Positions 8,909 to 19,925 of a stretch of DNA of 64,000 nucleotides are shown here, one piece after another (position 1 is the first letter of the stretch; every line of letters starts with the position of its first letter). The DNA comes from RPQJ01 sp963731105 (GTDB lineage Bacteria; Pseudomonadota; Gammaproteobacteria; Steroidobacterales; Steroidobacteraceae), in contig CAVSUM010000016.1 of NCBI GenBank assembly GCA_963731105.1, positions 372,001 through 436,000 of the forward strand, in the 5' to 3' direction. The notes beneath the pieces were generated by a model that saw only the letters and a list, made by a program, of their open reading frames with translations, was not told the origin of the DNA and made no database searches. A program made the position numbers and the translations under genes.

Positions 8909-9544
8909 TCATTCGTTCTGGACGACGGTGGCCGGCAGGCCGCGGGCCTTGAGCCGGCCGGCCAGCTGCTCCGCATCAACCTTTTCGGCCTCGGGCCCGA
9001 CGCGCACGCGGTGCAGCGTCTTGCCGCCGCGCGCCACCGGGGCGACAAACGCTCGATATCCCGCACCCGACAGCTCACGGACCAGCTTCGCGGCGGTGTC
9101 CGCGCTGCCGAACGCACCGACCTGGACGGCCCAGCCGCCGCGGCTGGGCGCACTGGCCGGCGCGGGAGCCGGCTTGGCTACGGTCGGCGCGGCCACCGGC
9201 GGGGGCACCGGCTCGCGTTCGACCGGCGCGGCCGCGACCTCTGCCGGCGGCGGCGTGGTCTCGGTCGGAGTCGCGGGCTCGGCAACCGGCGCTGCGACCG
9301 TCGCGGCCGGCGTCGGGGCGCTGGGCAGCGGCTCCGGCGCCGTCGTGACCGTCGTGGGAGTGCGGACGGATTGCCCCGCTCCACCGCCCAGCTCGATCGT
9401 GAACGTGCGGCTGCCGCGGGGACCGACTTCCTCGGTCACCGGTTCCGCCGTCTTGCGACCGGACAGCAACTCCGGGATCAACAGCACGGCAATCGCGACC
9501 AGCACGGCCGCACCGATCAGCCGCGCCTTGAGAACTTCGTCCAT
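8909..9544 (-). CDS. SPOR-domain (DedD-like) cell-division protein
   Basis: A 211-residue bitopic inner-membrane protein: a short cytoplasmic N-terminus, a transmembrane helix at about residues 9-28 (LIGAAVLVAIAVLLIPELL), a long Pro/Ala-rich periplasmic linker, and a C-terminal SPOR domain (~residues 137-211, WAVQVGAFGSADTAAKLV to GLPATVVQNE). SPOR domains bind denuded septal peptidoglycan, so a role in septation is likely. Position between folC and cvpA-purF is the usual dedD position in gammaproteobacteria. Low-complexity linker composition is normal for the family. Confidence 0.88.
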   Translation of the reverse strand: MDEVLKARLIGAAVLVAIAVLLIPELLSGRKTAEPVTEEVGPRGSRTFTIELGGGAGQSVRTPTTVTTAPEPLPSAPTPAATVAAPVAEPATPTETTPPPAEVAAAPVEREPVPPPVAAPTVAKPAPAPASAPSRGGWAVQVGAFGSADTAAKLVRELSGAGYRAFVAPVARGGKTLHRVRVGPEAEKVDAEQLAGRLKARGLPATVVQNE

Positions 9545-9554
9545 GGGGTCGCGA

Positions 9555-10830
9555 TTATACGCAGGACAGCGCCGGACCGACGGTATGGAACGATCCGAAG
9601 ACGACCACGCGGTCGCCCGCCCGCGCCGCGCGCGCAGCGAGCTGCATCGCCTCGCGCACGCTGCCACCCGTCGCCATCTCGATGCCGGCCGCAGCGGCGC
9701 GCCCGGCGAGGGCCCGGTCGTCGAGGCCGCGCGGTCCGTCGGTGGTCGCCGCGATCCATTGGTCCACGCGTTCCGCGAGCGCGGCGATCACCGCTTCGAC
9801 CTCCTTGTCGCCCAGCATGCCGCAGACCGCCAGCGTCCGACCGGACGCCGGGTACGTGCGAGATTGGCTGCAAGCACTGCGGCCGCCGCCGGGTTATGCG
9901 CCACGTCGAACACCCATTCGACGCCGGCCGCATCGACGCGGCGCTGGAAGCGGCCCGGCAGGCGCGCGGCACCGAGGCCCTGCTCGATCGCAGCGCGCGA
10001 CAGGGGCAACCGTGCGCGAAAGTTCGCGGACGGCAGCGAGCGCGGTGGCGGCGTTGCCCACCTGCACGACGCCCTCGAGCGCCGGCGGCGGCAGCGCCAT
10101 GAGCACGCCGCGCGCGTCGCGGTAATCCCAGCGGCCGTCGGCGCGCGGCAGGTCGCGAAACTCACGGCCACGCACGCTGAGGCGCGCACCGACCGTTGCA
10201 GCCGTCTCGAGCAGCGACTGCGGCGGATCCGGCATGCCGCAGATGGCGGCGCGTCCGGCGCGAAAGATCCCCGCCTTCTCGCGGCCGATGGATTCGACGT
10301 CGGCCCCGAGATATTCCATGTGGTCGAGTGCGACGGACACGACCACCGCGACGTCGGCATCGACCACGTTGACCGCGTCGAGTCGCCCGCCGAGCCCGAC
10401 CTCGAGCAGCAGCACGTCGGGCGCCGCGGTCTCGAACACCAACAGCGCGGCCAGCGTGTTGAACTCGAAGAAAGTGAGCGAATCTGCGCCGCAGCGCATC
10501 TGCGATGCGCTCGAAGGCCGCGATCAGCGAGGCGTCGGACACCCACTCGCCATCGACGCGGATGCGCTCGCGGTAGTCGCACAGGTGCGGCGAGGTGAAC
10601 GTGCCGACGCGATGGCCGCCGGCGCGCAGCAGCGCTTCGAGCAACGCCACGCAGGAGCCCTTGCCGTTCGTGCCGCCGACCGTCACCACCGGCTGCCGGG
10701 CACCGGCCCATCCGGTGCGGGCGAGTACGCGCGCGACTCGGTCAAGACCGAGGTCGATCGCCCGTGGATGCGCCGCCTGCTGCCACTCGAGCCACTGTTC
10801 GAGGCGCGTGAAACCAGCCGGGCGCGACAT
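9555..10830 (-). CDS. folC: FolC, folylpolyglutamate/dihydrofolate synthase (three frame breaks)
   Basis: Mur-ligase-like enzyme adding glutamate to folates. The first segment carries the P-loop VVTVGGTNGKGSC and TSPHLCDYRERI. The frame changes near 10495 into LTFFEFNTLAALLVF and LLEVGLGGRLDAVN. It changes again near 10020 into RARLPLSRAAIEQGL and the DVAHNP motif, and near 9850 into MLGDKEVEAVIAALAE and VFGSFHTVGPALSCV. Joined, the length (~424) and domain order are complete. One slip is in a three-a run at 10019-10021, as expected for a base-calling error. It lies 1 bp upstream of accD's stop, in the standard accD-folC-dedD-cvpA-purF order. Confidence 0.9.
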
Positions 10831-10831
10831 G

Positions 10832-11707
<876 letters not shown>

Positions 11708-11711
<4 letters not shown>

Positions 11712-12518
11712 GGCGGCTCTCCCGAGGGGTCGACGCCGAGTCTACCGGAAGCCTGCGCCATGGATGGCAGGCCGAACTCGGCCGGGTATTCCACTCCGGC
11801 GAAATACAGCCCTTGCGGCGGCGCCGTTGGCCCGGCCAGCGTGCGGTCGCGCGCGGCGAGCACCTCGCCGAGCCACGCCTCCGGGCGGTCACCATTGCCC
11901 ACGAGCAGCAGTGAGCCGGCGATGTTGCGCACCATGTGGTGCAGGAAGGCATTGGCCCGCACGCTGATCTCGACCGTATCGCCGTCGCGCTCGACCGCCG
12001 CCTCGATCAGCCGGCGCATCGGCGTCCTGGACTGGCATTCCGCGGCCCGAAACGCGCTGAAGTCCCGCTCGCCGAGCAGCTGCTGCGCGGCACGGTGCAT
12101 GAGGTCTGCGTCGAGCGGCCGACGCGCCCAGCAGACCCGCAGGCGGTCGAGCGCCGGACGCATACGCCGGTTGAGGATGCGGTAGCGGTAGCTGCGCGAT
12201 AGCGCCGAGTAGCGCGCATGGAAATGCGCCGGCACGCTGCGGGCCCAGAGGATCGTCAGGTCGGCGGCGGATTCGGCCGTGCCGCCGAGCGCCCAGGCGT
12301 GCTCGGGACGGACCGTGTCGGAATCGAAGTGCGCGACCTGCAGCAGCGCGTGCACTCCGGCGTCGGTGCGTCCGGCCGCCGTGAGGTTCACCGGATGCCC
12401 GGCGATGCCCGCGCAGTGCATTCTCCAGCTCACCCTGCACGCTGCGCGCGTGCACCTGCTGCTGCCAGCCGGCGTAGGCCGATCCGTCGTACTCGATGCC
12501 GAGCGCGATCCGCGGCAT
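11708..12518 (-). CDS. truA: TruA, tRNA pseudouridine(38-40) synthase (frame break)
   Basis: Converts U38-U40 in the anticodon arm to pseudouridine. The N-terminus reads ALGIEYDGSAYAGWQQQ. After a slip near 12420 (LENAL to AGIAGHPVNL) the catalytic segment AAGRTDAGVHALLQ holds the nucleophilic Asp. Downstream are YRYRILN, FSAFRAAECQS and FLHHMVRNIAG, all family landmarks. The joined protein is about 270 residues. Stop overlaps the accD GTG start by 4 bp; fimV ends upstream only 21 bp away, so fimV-truA-accD-folC may be one transcript. Confidence 0.94.
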
Positions 12519-12539
12519 CTGGCGGTCGCGGTCGGCCGC

Positions 12540-15133
12540 TCAGGGCAGGCCGGCCAGGAGCCGCTCGGCCTCCTTGCGTTGCACCGCGCTGCCTTCCTTC
12601 AGGACCTCGTCGAGGATGCTGCGCGCGCCTTCCGGATCGCCCATGTCGATGTAGGCGCGGGCCAGGTCGAGCTTGGTGCCGACCTCGCTCATGGTCGCCG
12701 CTTCGCCTTCGATGCCAAAATCGGGTGCCCGGTGCACGCCGGTCATCTCGAGCTTGCCGGCCTCGAGCGCCGGCAGCTCGCCAGTGACCTCGGAGAGGTC
12801 TACCACGCCCACGTCGGGTTCGCCGGCGAGCTGCGTGATTGTGGCGCCGGACAGGATGCTGGTCGAGCTGAGCAGGTCATCGGCGTCGGCTTCGGCACGA
12901 ACCAGGTTCGGGCGCTCGATGGTGTCGTCCACCACCGCCCGCCGGCGCTGGGTTACGTCGAGGTCGGTCTCGACCATTTCGTCGAGACCGGCGAGGTCGC
13001 CGACGTCGATGCCGAGGTCTTCGATCGGCACCTCGGTGGTCGGATCTTCGGTGGCCGCTGTCTTGATCCGCGGCGTCTCGACGGTGGGCGCCAGCGACGC
13101 ATCCTCGTCTGCGCCGCGCACCGGTTCGTCGAGGATGAAGTCGAGCCCACCGCCTGCTGCGGACGACTCGTTGTCACGCACCGAGAGGTCGAGGTCCGGT
13201 CGAGCCTCGGTGCCCAGTGCCGGCAGCTCGAGGTCCATCGCCGCGTCGGCGCCGTGCAGTTCCATGTCGAGATCGGCGGTCACGATCGCGGTCGCCGCGC
13301 CCGCGAACAGCGGATCGTCGGACGCGAGCTGGCGGCCCATGATCAGGATCTTGTCCCACTCACCCGGTTGCGCGTCCTTGCGCGTCGCATGCATCTCGCG
13401 CGCCACCTCGAGGAAGCGGTCGCGATTGCCCCAGACGAAGAAGATCTCGGCCAGCTTGAGCTTGAGGTCGCGGCGCTGCGGCTCGCGTTTCGCTGCCACC
13501 TGCACCAGGTCGGCGGCCTGGTCGTACAGGCCGTAGGCCATGTGGAAGTCTGCCTCGGCCAGCGGGTCACCCGCCTCGATGCTGACGGGCCCTTCGCCCG
13601 ACAGCGTGTCCTCGATGGAGACCGGCTTGCGCGACGGCTCGGGCGCCTTCGGCACCGGGCCGGCGTCACCAGGGTCGCAACCGGCTCGACCGTCCCGCGC
13701 TCTTCGACGACGAAGGATGATTCACGCGACGACGGCGGGGTGCTCTGCCGCGTCCGCAGGTCGTCGGACTTGCGGCCGAGCGCAGCCTCGAGGTCTGCCT
13801 CGACGGAACCGGACGCACGCCGGTTGCGCAGGAACGCAATCAATCCCAGTGCCGCGAGCAGCAGGCCGAGCGGAATCCACCAGAATTCACGCAGCCGGTC
13901 GAACAGCGTCGGTTGCGGCTCCGCGGCCGTGGCGTCGCGCTGCGGCTCGGGCTTGGCCTCCGGCTGAGGCGGCGGCGCCTCGGTGGCTGCCGGAGTCTCG
14001 GCGGTCGCAGGCGCTGCCTCGCCACCGGCCGCAGGGGCCATCGATTCCGCAGGCGCAGCGCCTTCACTCGGCGCCCCTGGCTGGGCCGGTGCCGCGGCAC
14101 CACCCTGCAGCGTCGCCAGCTCGGCGTTGCGCACCTCGAGCAGGCGCCGCGCCTCGGCGAGTTCCTGTTCGAGCTGCTGCACGCGACTCTGCATGGCATC
14201 CGTCGAGCCGGCCGCAACCGCGGGCGCGGTGGTGGCCGTGGATGGTGCCGCGCTGCCCTGCTCCGGCGTCACGAGCCGCAGCCGGCCGACGTCGGCGGCA
14301 GGTCCGGCCGCGTCCGGCACGCCCTGCTGCCAGAGGCGGTACTGGCGCGCGACCTCCTCCGCCGCCGCGGACGCGGAAATCGCCGAGACGTCGCCGCTCG
14401 ACGGCATGCGCAGGTTGCTGCCCGCACGCAGCACATTGATGTTGCCGCCGAACGCAGCCGGATTCGCCTGGTAAATCGCGACCATGGCGCGATTGACGTC
14501 GGCACGCCCGCCGGGGTACGCAGCGCTCGCGATGTTCCACAGCGTGTCGTTCTGCCGCACGCGATAGGTCGAACCGGGCTCGGCCGCGACGGCTGCGGTG
14601 GGCCGGCTCGGGCGCGGGGCGCTCGGTGCCGGGGCCGCTTCGGGTGCCGGCGCCTCGACCGGGGCCGGACGCGGGACGGGTGACGGAGTCGTTGCGCGCG
14701 GCGCGGCCACCGGAGCCGCGGCAGCCACAGGAGCCGGCGCGAACACCGGCGGGTCGAGCAGCACGGTGTACTCGCGCAGCAGGCGGCCGCGCGGCCAGTT
14801 CGCTTCGACCAGCAGGGTGACGAACGGCTCGGTGACGGGCCGGGGCGACGTCACCTTGAGCACGTCGCGGCCGCCGGTGCTGACGACGCGGAAGGTGAAA
14901 TCGGACAGGTAGGCGGGCTTGTCGAGGCCGTAGCGCTGGAAGGTGTCTCCCGAGGCGAGCGAAGCCCGCAACGCCGCGAGGTCCTCCTGGGCCGCGGAAA
15001 CCAGCTCGATCTCGGCATCGAACGGCTGGTTGAGCGCCGAGTTGAGCCTGATCTCCCCAAGGCCCAGCGCATAAAGGGCCCCCGGCGACAGGAGGGCGCT
15101 CATCAGCAGGACACGGCGGACGGCTGTCTTCAT
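12540..15133 (-). CDS. fimV: FimV-like LysM/TPR polar hub protein (frame break)
   Basis: Inner-membrane protein that organises the cell pole and supports type IV pilus function and c-di-GMP/cAMP signalling in pseudomonads and xanthomonads. The N-terminus has a signal peptide and the FimV motif GLGEIRLNSALNQPFDAEIEL. A LysM domain (YRVRQNDTLWNIASAAYPGG) follows a Pro/Ala linker, then a coiled coil and a transmembrane helix WWIPLGLLLAALGLIAFL. The acidic cytoplasmic region ends in the conserved TPR-like FimV C-domain (KLDLARAYIDMGDPEGARSI). The frame slips near 13658 between VATLVTPA and PKAPEPSRKP. Joined length about 863. ATG 15133 begins MKTAVRRVLLMSALLSPG. A sigma70-like promoter lies upstream. 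Confidence 0.9.
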
Positions 15134-15220
15134 CGGGACTCCCGGCACACTCGAGCGCACGTCGCGCCGCGGGACAAAATGGTCCCGGTACGGGCACGTG
15201 ACGTCTGTGAATTGAACATA

Positions 15221-15250
15221 ACTATAGCCCAGGGCTACGACCGCACCCAA
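15221..15250 (-). promoter_or_regulatory. Candidate sigma70 promoter for fimV
   Basis: On the minus strand TTGGGT (15245-15250) and TATAGT (15221-15226) are separated by 18 bp. This would start transcription about 80 nt upstream of the fimV ATG. The 205-bp space between aroC and fimV otherwise holds no gene. Confidence 0.5.
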
Positions 15251-15338
15251 CCTCCCGGCAGGCACTGCCGCTTTTTAGCGCGTTGGGCACTGGCATGAAG
15301 GGACGCGCCGCACAGTTCCGGCCCCGGGCAGGCCCGGC

Positions 15339-16436
15339 TCAAGAGGCGCCCGGGATCACCGGCGTGGTGCAGCGTACGTCCGCGTTCTGCGCCCGGTGGC
15401 GCAGGCAGTGGTCCATCAGCACCAGCGCCAGCATCGCCTCGGCGATCGGCACCGCCCGGATGCCGACGCAGGGGTCGTGACGGCCGGTGGTGCTCACCTC
15501 GACCGGCTGGCCCGCAACGTCGATCGAGCGGCCCGGGATGACGATGCTCGAGGTCGGCTTGAGCGCCATGCTCACCACGACGTCCTGCCCGGAGGAAATG
15601 CCGCCCAGGGTTCCGCCGGAGTGATTCGAGGCGAAGCCTGCCGGCGTCAGCTCGTCGCGGTGCCCGGAGCCGCGCTGCTCCACCACGCGGAACCCGTCGC
15701 CCACCTCCACGGCCTTGACCGCGTTGATGCCCATCATCGCGTGCGCGAGGTCGGCGTCGAGCCGGTCGAATACCGGCTCGCCCCAGCCCGGCGGCACACC
15801 GGTGGCGACCACCGTGATGCGCGCGCCGATCGAGTCGCCGTCGCGGCGCAGCTGGTTGATCAGCGCCTCCAGCTCGGCGACGCGGCCGGGATCCGGACAG
15901 AAGAACGGATTGCGATCGACCTCGCTCAGGTCCACCAGCTGGCAGTGCACCTCGCCCATCTGTGCCAGGTAGCCGTAGATGCGCACGCCGTGGCGCTCGG
16001 CGAGGTACTTGCGCGCGATGGCCCCGGCCGCCACGCGCATCACGGTTTCGCGCGCCGAGGATCGTCCGCCGCCGCGGTAATCGCGGAAACCGTATTTCTG
16101 CTGGTAGGTGTAGTCGGCGTGGCCGGGCCGGAACCGGTCCTTGATCTTGTCGTAGTCGTACGAGCGCTGGTCCTCGTTCATGACCAGCAGCCCGATCGGC
16201 GTGCCGGTGGTGCGGCCCTCGAACACGCCGGAGAGGATGCGCACGGCGTCGGGCTCGCGGCGCTGGCTGGTGAAGCGCGAGGTGCCGGAGCGGCGACGTT
16301 CGACGTCGCGCTGGATGTCGTCCTCGCCGAGGTCGAGACCCGGCGGGCAACCGTCCACCACGCAACCGAGTGCCGGGCCGTGGCTTTCGCCGAAGCTCGT
16401 CACCGTGAACAGCTGGCCGAAGGTATTGCCCGCCAT
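15339..16436 (-). CDS. aroC: Chorismate synthase
   Basis: Last shikimate-pathway enzyme: EPSP to chorismate, needing reduced FMN. Signatures include FGESHGPALGCVVDGCPPG near the start, RRRSGTSRFTSQRRE, and RGGGRSSARETVMRVAAGA, plus the C-terminal GRHDPCVGIRAVPIAEAM. I place the start at ATG 16436 (MAGNTFGQ) because GGGGAG lies at a good ribosome-binding distance just before it. A GTG at 16442 is in frame two codons upstream. Length 365 residues is normal. It follows prmB by about 10 bp. Confidence 0.97.
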   Translation of the reverse strand: MAGNTFGQLFTVTSFGESHGPALGCVVDGCPPGLDLGEDDIQRDVERRRSGTSRFTSQRREPDAVRILSGVFEGRTTGTPIGLLVMNEDQRSYDYDKIKDRFRPGHADYTYQQKYGFRDYRGGGRSSARETVMRVAAGAIARKYLAERHGVRIYGYLAQMGEVHCQLVDLSEVDRNPFFCPDPGRVAELEALINQLRRDGDSIGARITVVATGVPPGWGEPVFDRLDADLAHAMMGINAVKAVEVGDGFRVVEQRGSGHRDELTPAGFASNHSGGTLGGISSGQDVVVSMALKPTSSIVIPGRSIDVAGQPVEVSTTGRHDPCVGIRAVPIAEAMLALVLMDHCLRHRAQNADVRCTTPVIPGAS

Positions 16437-16446
16437 CCGCACTCCC

Positions 16447-17352
16447 CTACTGCTGCTGGTCCGCCCGCAGCATGAACACGCCGCCGCCGCCCTGCTCGAA
16501 CTCGAGCCAGGTCAGCGGCAGCTCCGGAAAAGCCTGCTGCACGCGTTCGTCACTGTTGCCCACCTCGACGAACAGCGCCCCACCCGGCTGCAGGTGCCGC
16601 TGCGCGCCCGCGAGGATGCGCCGCACGACGTCGAGGCCGTCGGCACCCGCGCGCAGCGCAAGCTCGGGCTCGTGATGGTACTCGGGCGGCAGGGCCTGCA
16701 TCTCGGCATCGCTGACGTACGGCGGGTTCGCGACGATCACGTCGTAGCGCGCATCCGCGACCGGCCCGAACACGTCGCCCTGCAGCAGTCGTACGCGATC
16801 GCCGACGCCATGCCGTGCGACGTTGCGGGCCGCGACCTCGAGTGCCTGCGGCGAAACGTCCACCGCGTCGACCTGAACGTGCGGCAAGGCGACCGCGCAC
16901 GCGATCGCGATGCAGCCCGACCCGGTGCCGATGTCGAGGATGCGTCGCACGCGGTCCGCGTCGATCCACGGCGCGAAGCCCGCGTGGATCAGCTCGGCGA
17001 ACGGCGAGCGCGGCACGATGACCCGCGGGTCGACCTCGAACTCGAGGCCTGCGAACCACATGCGGCCCATCAGATAGGCGGCAGGCACGCGCCGCGCGAT
17101 GCGCTCGTCGAACAGCGCCAGCACCCGCGCGATGCCGGTCGCCTCCGGTCGCTGCGGGTACGCGGATTCGGCCCGGGCGTGATCGAGATCGAGCGCGTGG
17201 AACACCAGCGCCGCGGCCTCGTCGACCGCATCGTCCATGCCGTGGCCGAAGGCCAGGCCCGCCTGCTCGAAGCGCGCCGCACCATGGCGGATCAGGTCCG
17301 CCACCGTCGGAGCCGTGGGCAGGTCTGGGATAGCGGCAGGTCGGGCGGGCAT
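16447..17352 (-). CDS. prmB: PrmB, 50S ribosomal protein L3 N5-glutamine methyltransferase
   Basis: SAM-dependent class I methyltransferase that modifies a Gln of ribosomal protein L3. The 301 residues show the SAM-binding ILDIGTGSGCIAIACA and the catalytic NPPY in VIVANPPYVSD. The N-terminal helical region and the AYLMGRMWFAGLEFEVDPRV segment separate PrmB from PrmC. Neighbour aroC is its usual partner. It is divergent from the SCO gene across a 67-bp space that contains GATAAT at 17373-17378, a plausible -10 for the rightward gene. Confidence 0.93.
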   Translation of the reverse strand: MPARPAAIPDLPTAPTVADLIRHGAARFEQAGLAFGHGMDDAVDEAAALVFHALDLDHARAESAYPQRPEATGIARVLALFDERIARRVPAAYLMGRMWFAGLEFEVDPRVIVPRSPFAELIHAGFAPWIDADRVRRILDIGTGSGCIAIACAVALPHVQVDAVDVSPQALEVAARNVARHGVGDRVRLLQGDVFGPVADARYDVIVANPPYVSDAEMQALPPEYHHEPELALRAGADGLDVVRRILAGAQRHLQPGGALFVEVGNSDERVQQAFPELPLTWLEFEQGGGGVFMLRADQQQ

Positions 17353-17419
17353 GTCGGCGGCGGTCGTTGTGGGATAATCGCGTCCTGGTCAGCCCGGACC
17401 AAGTCTCCCGAGCACGCCC

Positions 17420-18055
17420 ATGGCCGCACGTCCGTTGAGGATCGTCGTCCTCGTCATTGTAGCCTTTGCCGCCGGGCTGCTACTCGCCCGTTTGCTGGTG
17501 CCAGCCAAGGTCACGCCACCGCCGCTCGAACAGGCGACGGTTTTCCCGGCGCCGCGCGCGCTGCCCGCGCTCGACCTCGTGGACCAGGACGGCAAGCCGC
17601 TGCCGCCGCGATTCTTCGACGGGCACTGGACGCTGGTGTTCTTCGGCTTCACGCAGTGCCCGGACATCTGCCCCACCACGCTGGCGACCCTGGCGCAGGC
17701 GAACAAGCAGTTCGGCGACCTGCCGGCGGAGTCACGGCCGCGCATGCTGCTGGTGAGCGTGGATCCCGAGCGCGACCCGCCCTCGATCCTCGCGCCGTAC
17801 GTGCGCTTCTTCGATCCCGCGTTCCTCGCCGCCACCGGCAGTCTCGAGGCCACGGCCGCCGCGGCCGCCGCATTCAACGTGCCCTACGCCAAGGTTGCAC
17901 AGGACGGTGGTGGCTACACACTCGACCACGGCTCGGGCATCTTCGTCGTCGGGCCGACCGGCGGCATCGTCGCTTACCTGTCGGCACCGCACGACGCGGC
18001 GCGGATCGCGGGCAATGTCCGGAGCATCGTCGCCTGGTCGGAGTCGCAGCGATGA
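17420..18055 (+). CDS. SCO1/SenC family copper chaperone
   Basis: Thioredoxin-fold protein that delivers copper to the CuA site of cytochrome c oxidase, in the periplasm and anchored by an N-terminal helix (residues ~7-27, IVVLVIVAFAAGLLLARLLV). The copper-binding CxxxC is in FTQCPDICPTTL, and the third ligand His is in YTLDHGSGIFVV. Length 211 is typical. Its stop overlaps the psd start (ATGA). No cytochrome oxidase genes are in the window, so the target is inferred from the family. Confidence 0.92.
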   Translation: MAARPLRIVVLVIVAFAAGLLLARLLVPAKVTPPPLEQATVFPAPRALPALDLVDQDGKPLPPRFFDGHWTLVFFGFTQCPDICPTTLATLAQANKQFGDLPAESRPRMLLVSVDPERDPPSILAPYVRFFDPAFLAATGSLEATAAAAAAFNVPYAKVAQDGGGYTLDHGSGIFVVGPTGGIVAYLSAPHDAARIAGNVRSIVAWSESQR

Positions 18056-18933
18056 CCGACAACGAAACCGATGCCGGAGCTTCCGACCGCGCCTTCGCCC
18101 TGCTGCAGGACGTGCTGCCCCAGCACCTTCTGTCACGCGCCATGCACGCGCTCGCCCGTAGCAGGCAACCGTGGTTGCGCAATGCGCTGATCGGGGGCGT
18201 GCTGCGCGCCTATCCGCAGATCGACCTCGGCGAGGCTGCCGACCCGGATCCGTATGCCTATCCATCGTTCAATGCGTTTTTCACGCGTGAGCTGCGCGCC
18301 GGCGTACGGCCGCTCGCAGGCGGCGAGCGCGACCTCGTGTCGCCAGTGGACGGTACGCTGAGCCAGCTCGGCAGGGTGCGCGACGGGCAGCTGCTGCAGG
18401 CCAAGGGCGTGCACTACACCGCCGGCGCGCTGCTCGCCGACGAAGCCGCCGGCCGCCGCTACGACGGCGGCGGCTTCGCCTGCATCTACCTGGCGCCGTA
18501 CAACTACCACCGCATCCACATGCCGCTGGCCGGGCGGCTCACCGCAACGCGCTACGTGCCAGGCCAGCTCTACAGCGTGAACGCCGCAACTGCGCGCGCC
18601 GTGCCGGGCCTGTTCGCGCGCAACGAGCGCGTGGTCTGCGAGTTCGACACCGACCTCGGTCCGCTGGCAGTGGTGATGGTGGGTGCGCTGTTCGTCGGCA
18701 GCATCGAGACGGTGTTCGCCGGCGAGATCAACCCGCCCGGCCAGCGCGGCGGTGTGGTGCGCAGCATCGACCAGGGTCTCGGCACCGCATTTGCCCGCGG
18801 CGCCGAACTCGGCCGTTTCAACATGGGCTCGACGGTGATCGTGTTGCTCGGCAATGGCGCCACGCGGTTCGCCGAGCGACTCGGTCCCGGCAGCACGCTG
18901 CGCCTCGGCCAGGCGCTCGCCGTCACGGGATGA
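18052..18933 (+). CDS. psd: Phosphatidylserine decarboxylase proenzyme
   Basis: Makes phosphatidylethanolamine at the inner membrane. The proenzyme is cut autocatalytically to create a pyruvoyl group. The cleavage motif is FNMGSTVIVL, where the usual LGST is MGST; the Gly-Ser pair is kept. Other landmarks are SFNAFFTRELR, VSPVDGTLSQLG and YLAPYNYHRIHMP. Length 293 residues fits the E. coli-type enzyme. Overlaps sco upstream and epmA downstream by ATGA, so sco-psd-epmA are translationally coupled. Confidence 0.96.
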   Translation: MTDNETDAGASDRAFALLQDVLPQHLLSRAMHALARSRQPWLRNALIGGVLRAYPQIDLGEAADPDPYAYPSFNAFFTRELRAGVRPLAGGERDLVSPVDGTLSQLGRVRDGQLLQAKGVHYTAGALLADEAAGRRYDGGGFACIYLAPYNYHRIHMPLAGRLTATRYVPGQLYSVNAATARAVPGLFARNERVVCEFDTDLGPLAVVMVGALFVGSIETVFAGEINPPGQRGGVVRSIDQGLGTAFARGAELGRFNMGSTVIVLLGNGATRFAERLGPGSTLRLGQALAVTG

Positions 18934-19904
18934 ACCAGCCGGCGCCCGGCTCGTGGCGGCCGACCGCCGCACTCGACACGTTGCGGCTGCGCGCCCGGCT
19001 GCTGGGCGTCGTGCGCAGCCATTTCCAGCGCACGGGGGCGCTCGAGGTCGAAACTCCCGTGCTGGTGCGCGCTGCCGTGACCGACGTGCACCTCGAGTCA
19101 CTCGAGGTCCGCCGCAGCGACGGCTCGCGGGTCGGGTTCCTGCATACCTCTCCCGAGTACGCGATGAAGCGGCTGTTGTGCGCCGGTGCGCCGGACATGT
19201 TCCAGGTAACGCACGTGTTCCGCGAGGGCGAGCGCGGCCGGCGCCACAACCCCGAGTTCACCATGGTCGAGTGGTACCGGCTCGGCATCGATCACCACGC
19301 GTTGATGCAGGACGTCGAAGCGCTGCTGCGCGCGCTGCTCGAGCCGCTGCGTCCGGTCGGCCCGACGGTGCACGTCACGTACGGCGAAGCATTTGCCGCG
19401 GCCCTGAGCGTCGATCCGCTCACGGCCACGACGGCCGAGATCGCCGCGGCCCTGCGCAGCGCGGCGATCGACCTGCCCGCCGGCCTGGAGCACGACCGCG
19501 ACGGCCTGCTCGACCTGGGGCTGTCCACGGTGGTCACCGCCGGCTTCGCCGACGACCGCATCACGTTCATGCGCGACTTCCCTGCGTCGCAAGCGGCGCT
19601 CGCGCGCACCAGCGGCACGGTGGCTGCCCGCTTCGAGGCCTTCTGGGGCGATCTCGAGCTGGCCAATGGTTTCCACGAGTTGGGGGACCGCGATGAGCAG
19701 GCGCGCCGTTTCCAGGCCGACGCGACCGTGCGCCGGGCACGCGGCCAGCCTGCGCGTGAAGCGGATGCAGATTTTCTCGACGCACTCGGCAACGGACTGC
19801 CGTCGTGCTCCGGCGTGGCACTGGGTTTCGACCGCGTGGCGATGATCGCGGCCGGCGCCCGCCACATCGACGACGTCATCGCCTTTCCCATCGAGCGCGC
19901 TTGA
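18930..19904 (+). CDS. epmA: EpmA, elongation factor P (R)-beta-lysine ligase
   Basis: Paralogue of class II lysyl-tRNA synthetase lacking the anticodon-binding domain; it attaches (R)-beta-lysine to Lys34 of EF-P. The 324 residues show class II motifs: TGALEVETPVLVRAAVTDVH, the EYAMKRLLCAG and FREGERGRRHNPEFTMVEWYR segments, and motif 3 CSGVALGFDRVAMI. The short length and absence of an OB-fold distinguish it from LysS. EF-P (efp) and the aminomutase EpmB (epmB) are both within 2 kb, which confirms the assignment. Confidence 0.95.
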   Translation: MNQPAPGSWRPTAALDTLRLRARLLGVVRSHFQRTGALEVETPVLVRAAVTDVHLESLEVRRSDGSRVGFLHTSPEYAMKRLLCAGAPDMFQVTHVFREGERGRRHNPEFTMVEWYRLGIDHHALMQDVEALLRALLEPLRPVGPTVHVTYGEAFAAALSVDPLTATTAEIAAALRSAAIDLPAGLEHDRDGLLDLGLSTVVTAGFADDRITFMRDFPASQAALARTSGTVAARFEAFWGDLELANGFHELGDRDEQARRFQADATVRRARGQPAREADADFLDALGNGLPSCSGVALGFDRVAMIAAGARHIDDVIAFPIERA

Positions 19905-19925
19905 GTTGCGCAGGAACACGACGCA

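Noticed and set aside
9555..10830. folC, gltX and the Fe-S oxidoreductase as pseudogenes
   Set aside because: Each shows only single-base frame changes, with full conservation on both sides and all motifs kept. Two are essential. Sequence error is the better explanation.
16180..18933. 917-codon open frame running into psd
   Set aside because: Only the final part (from 18052) is a real protein; the rest is antisense to aroC and prmB and out of frame with sco.
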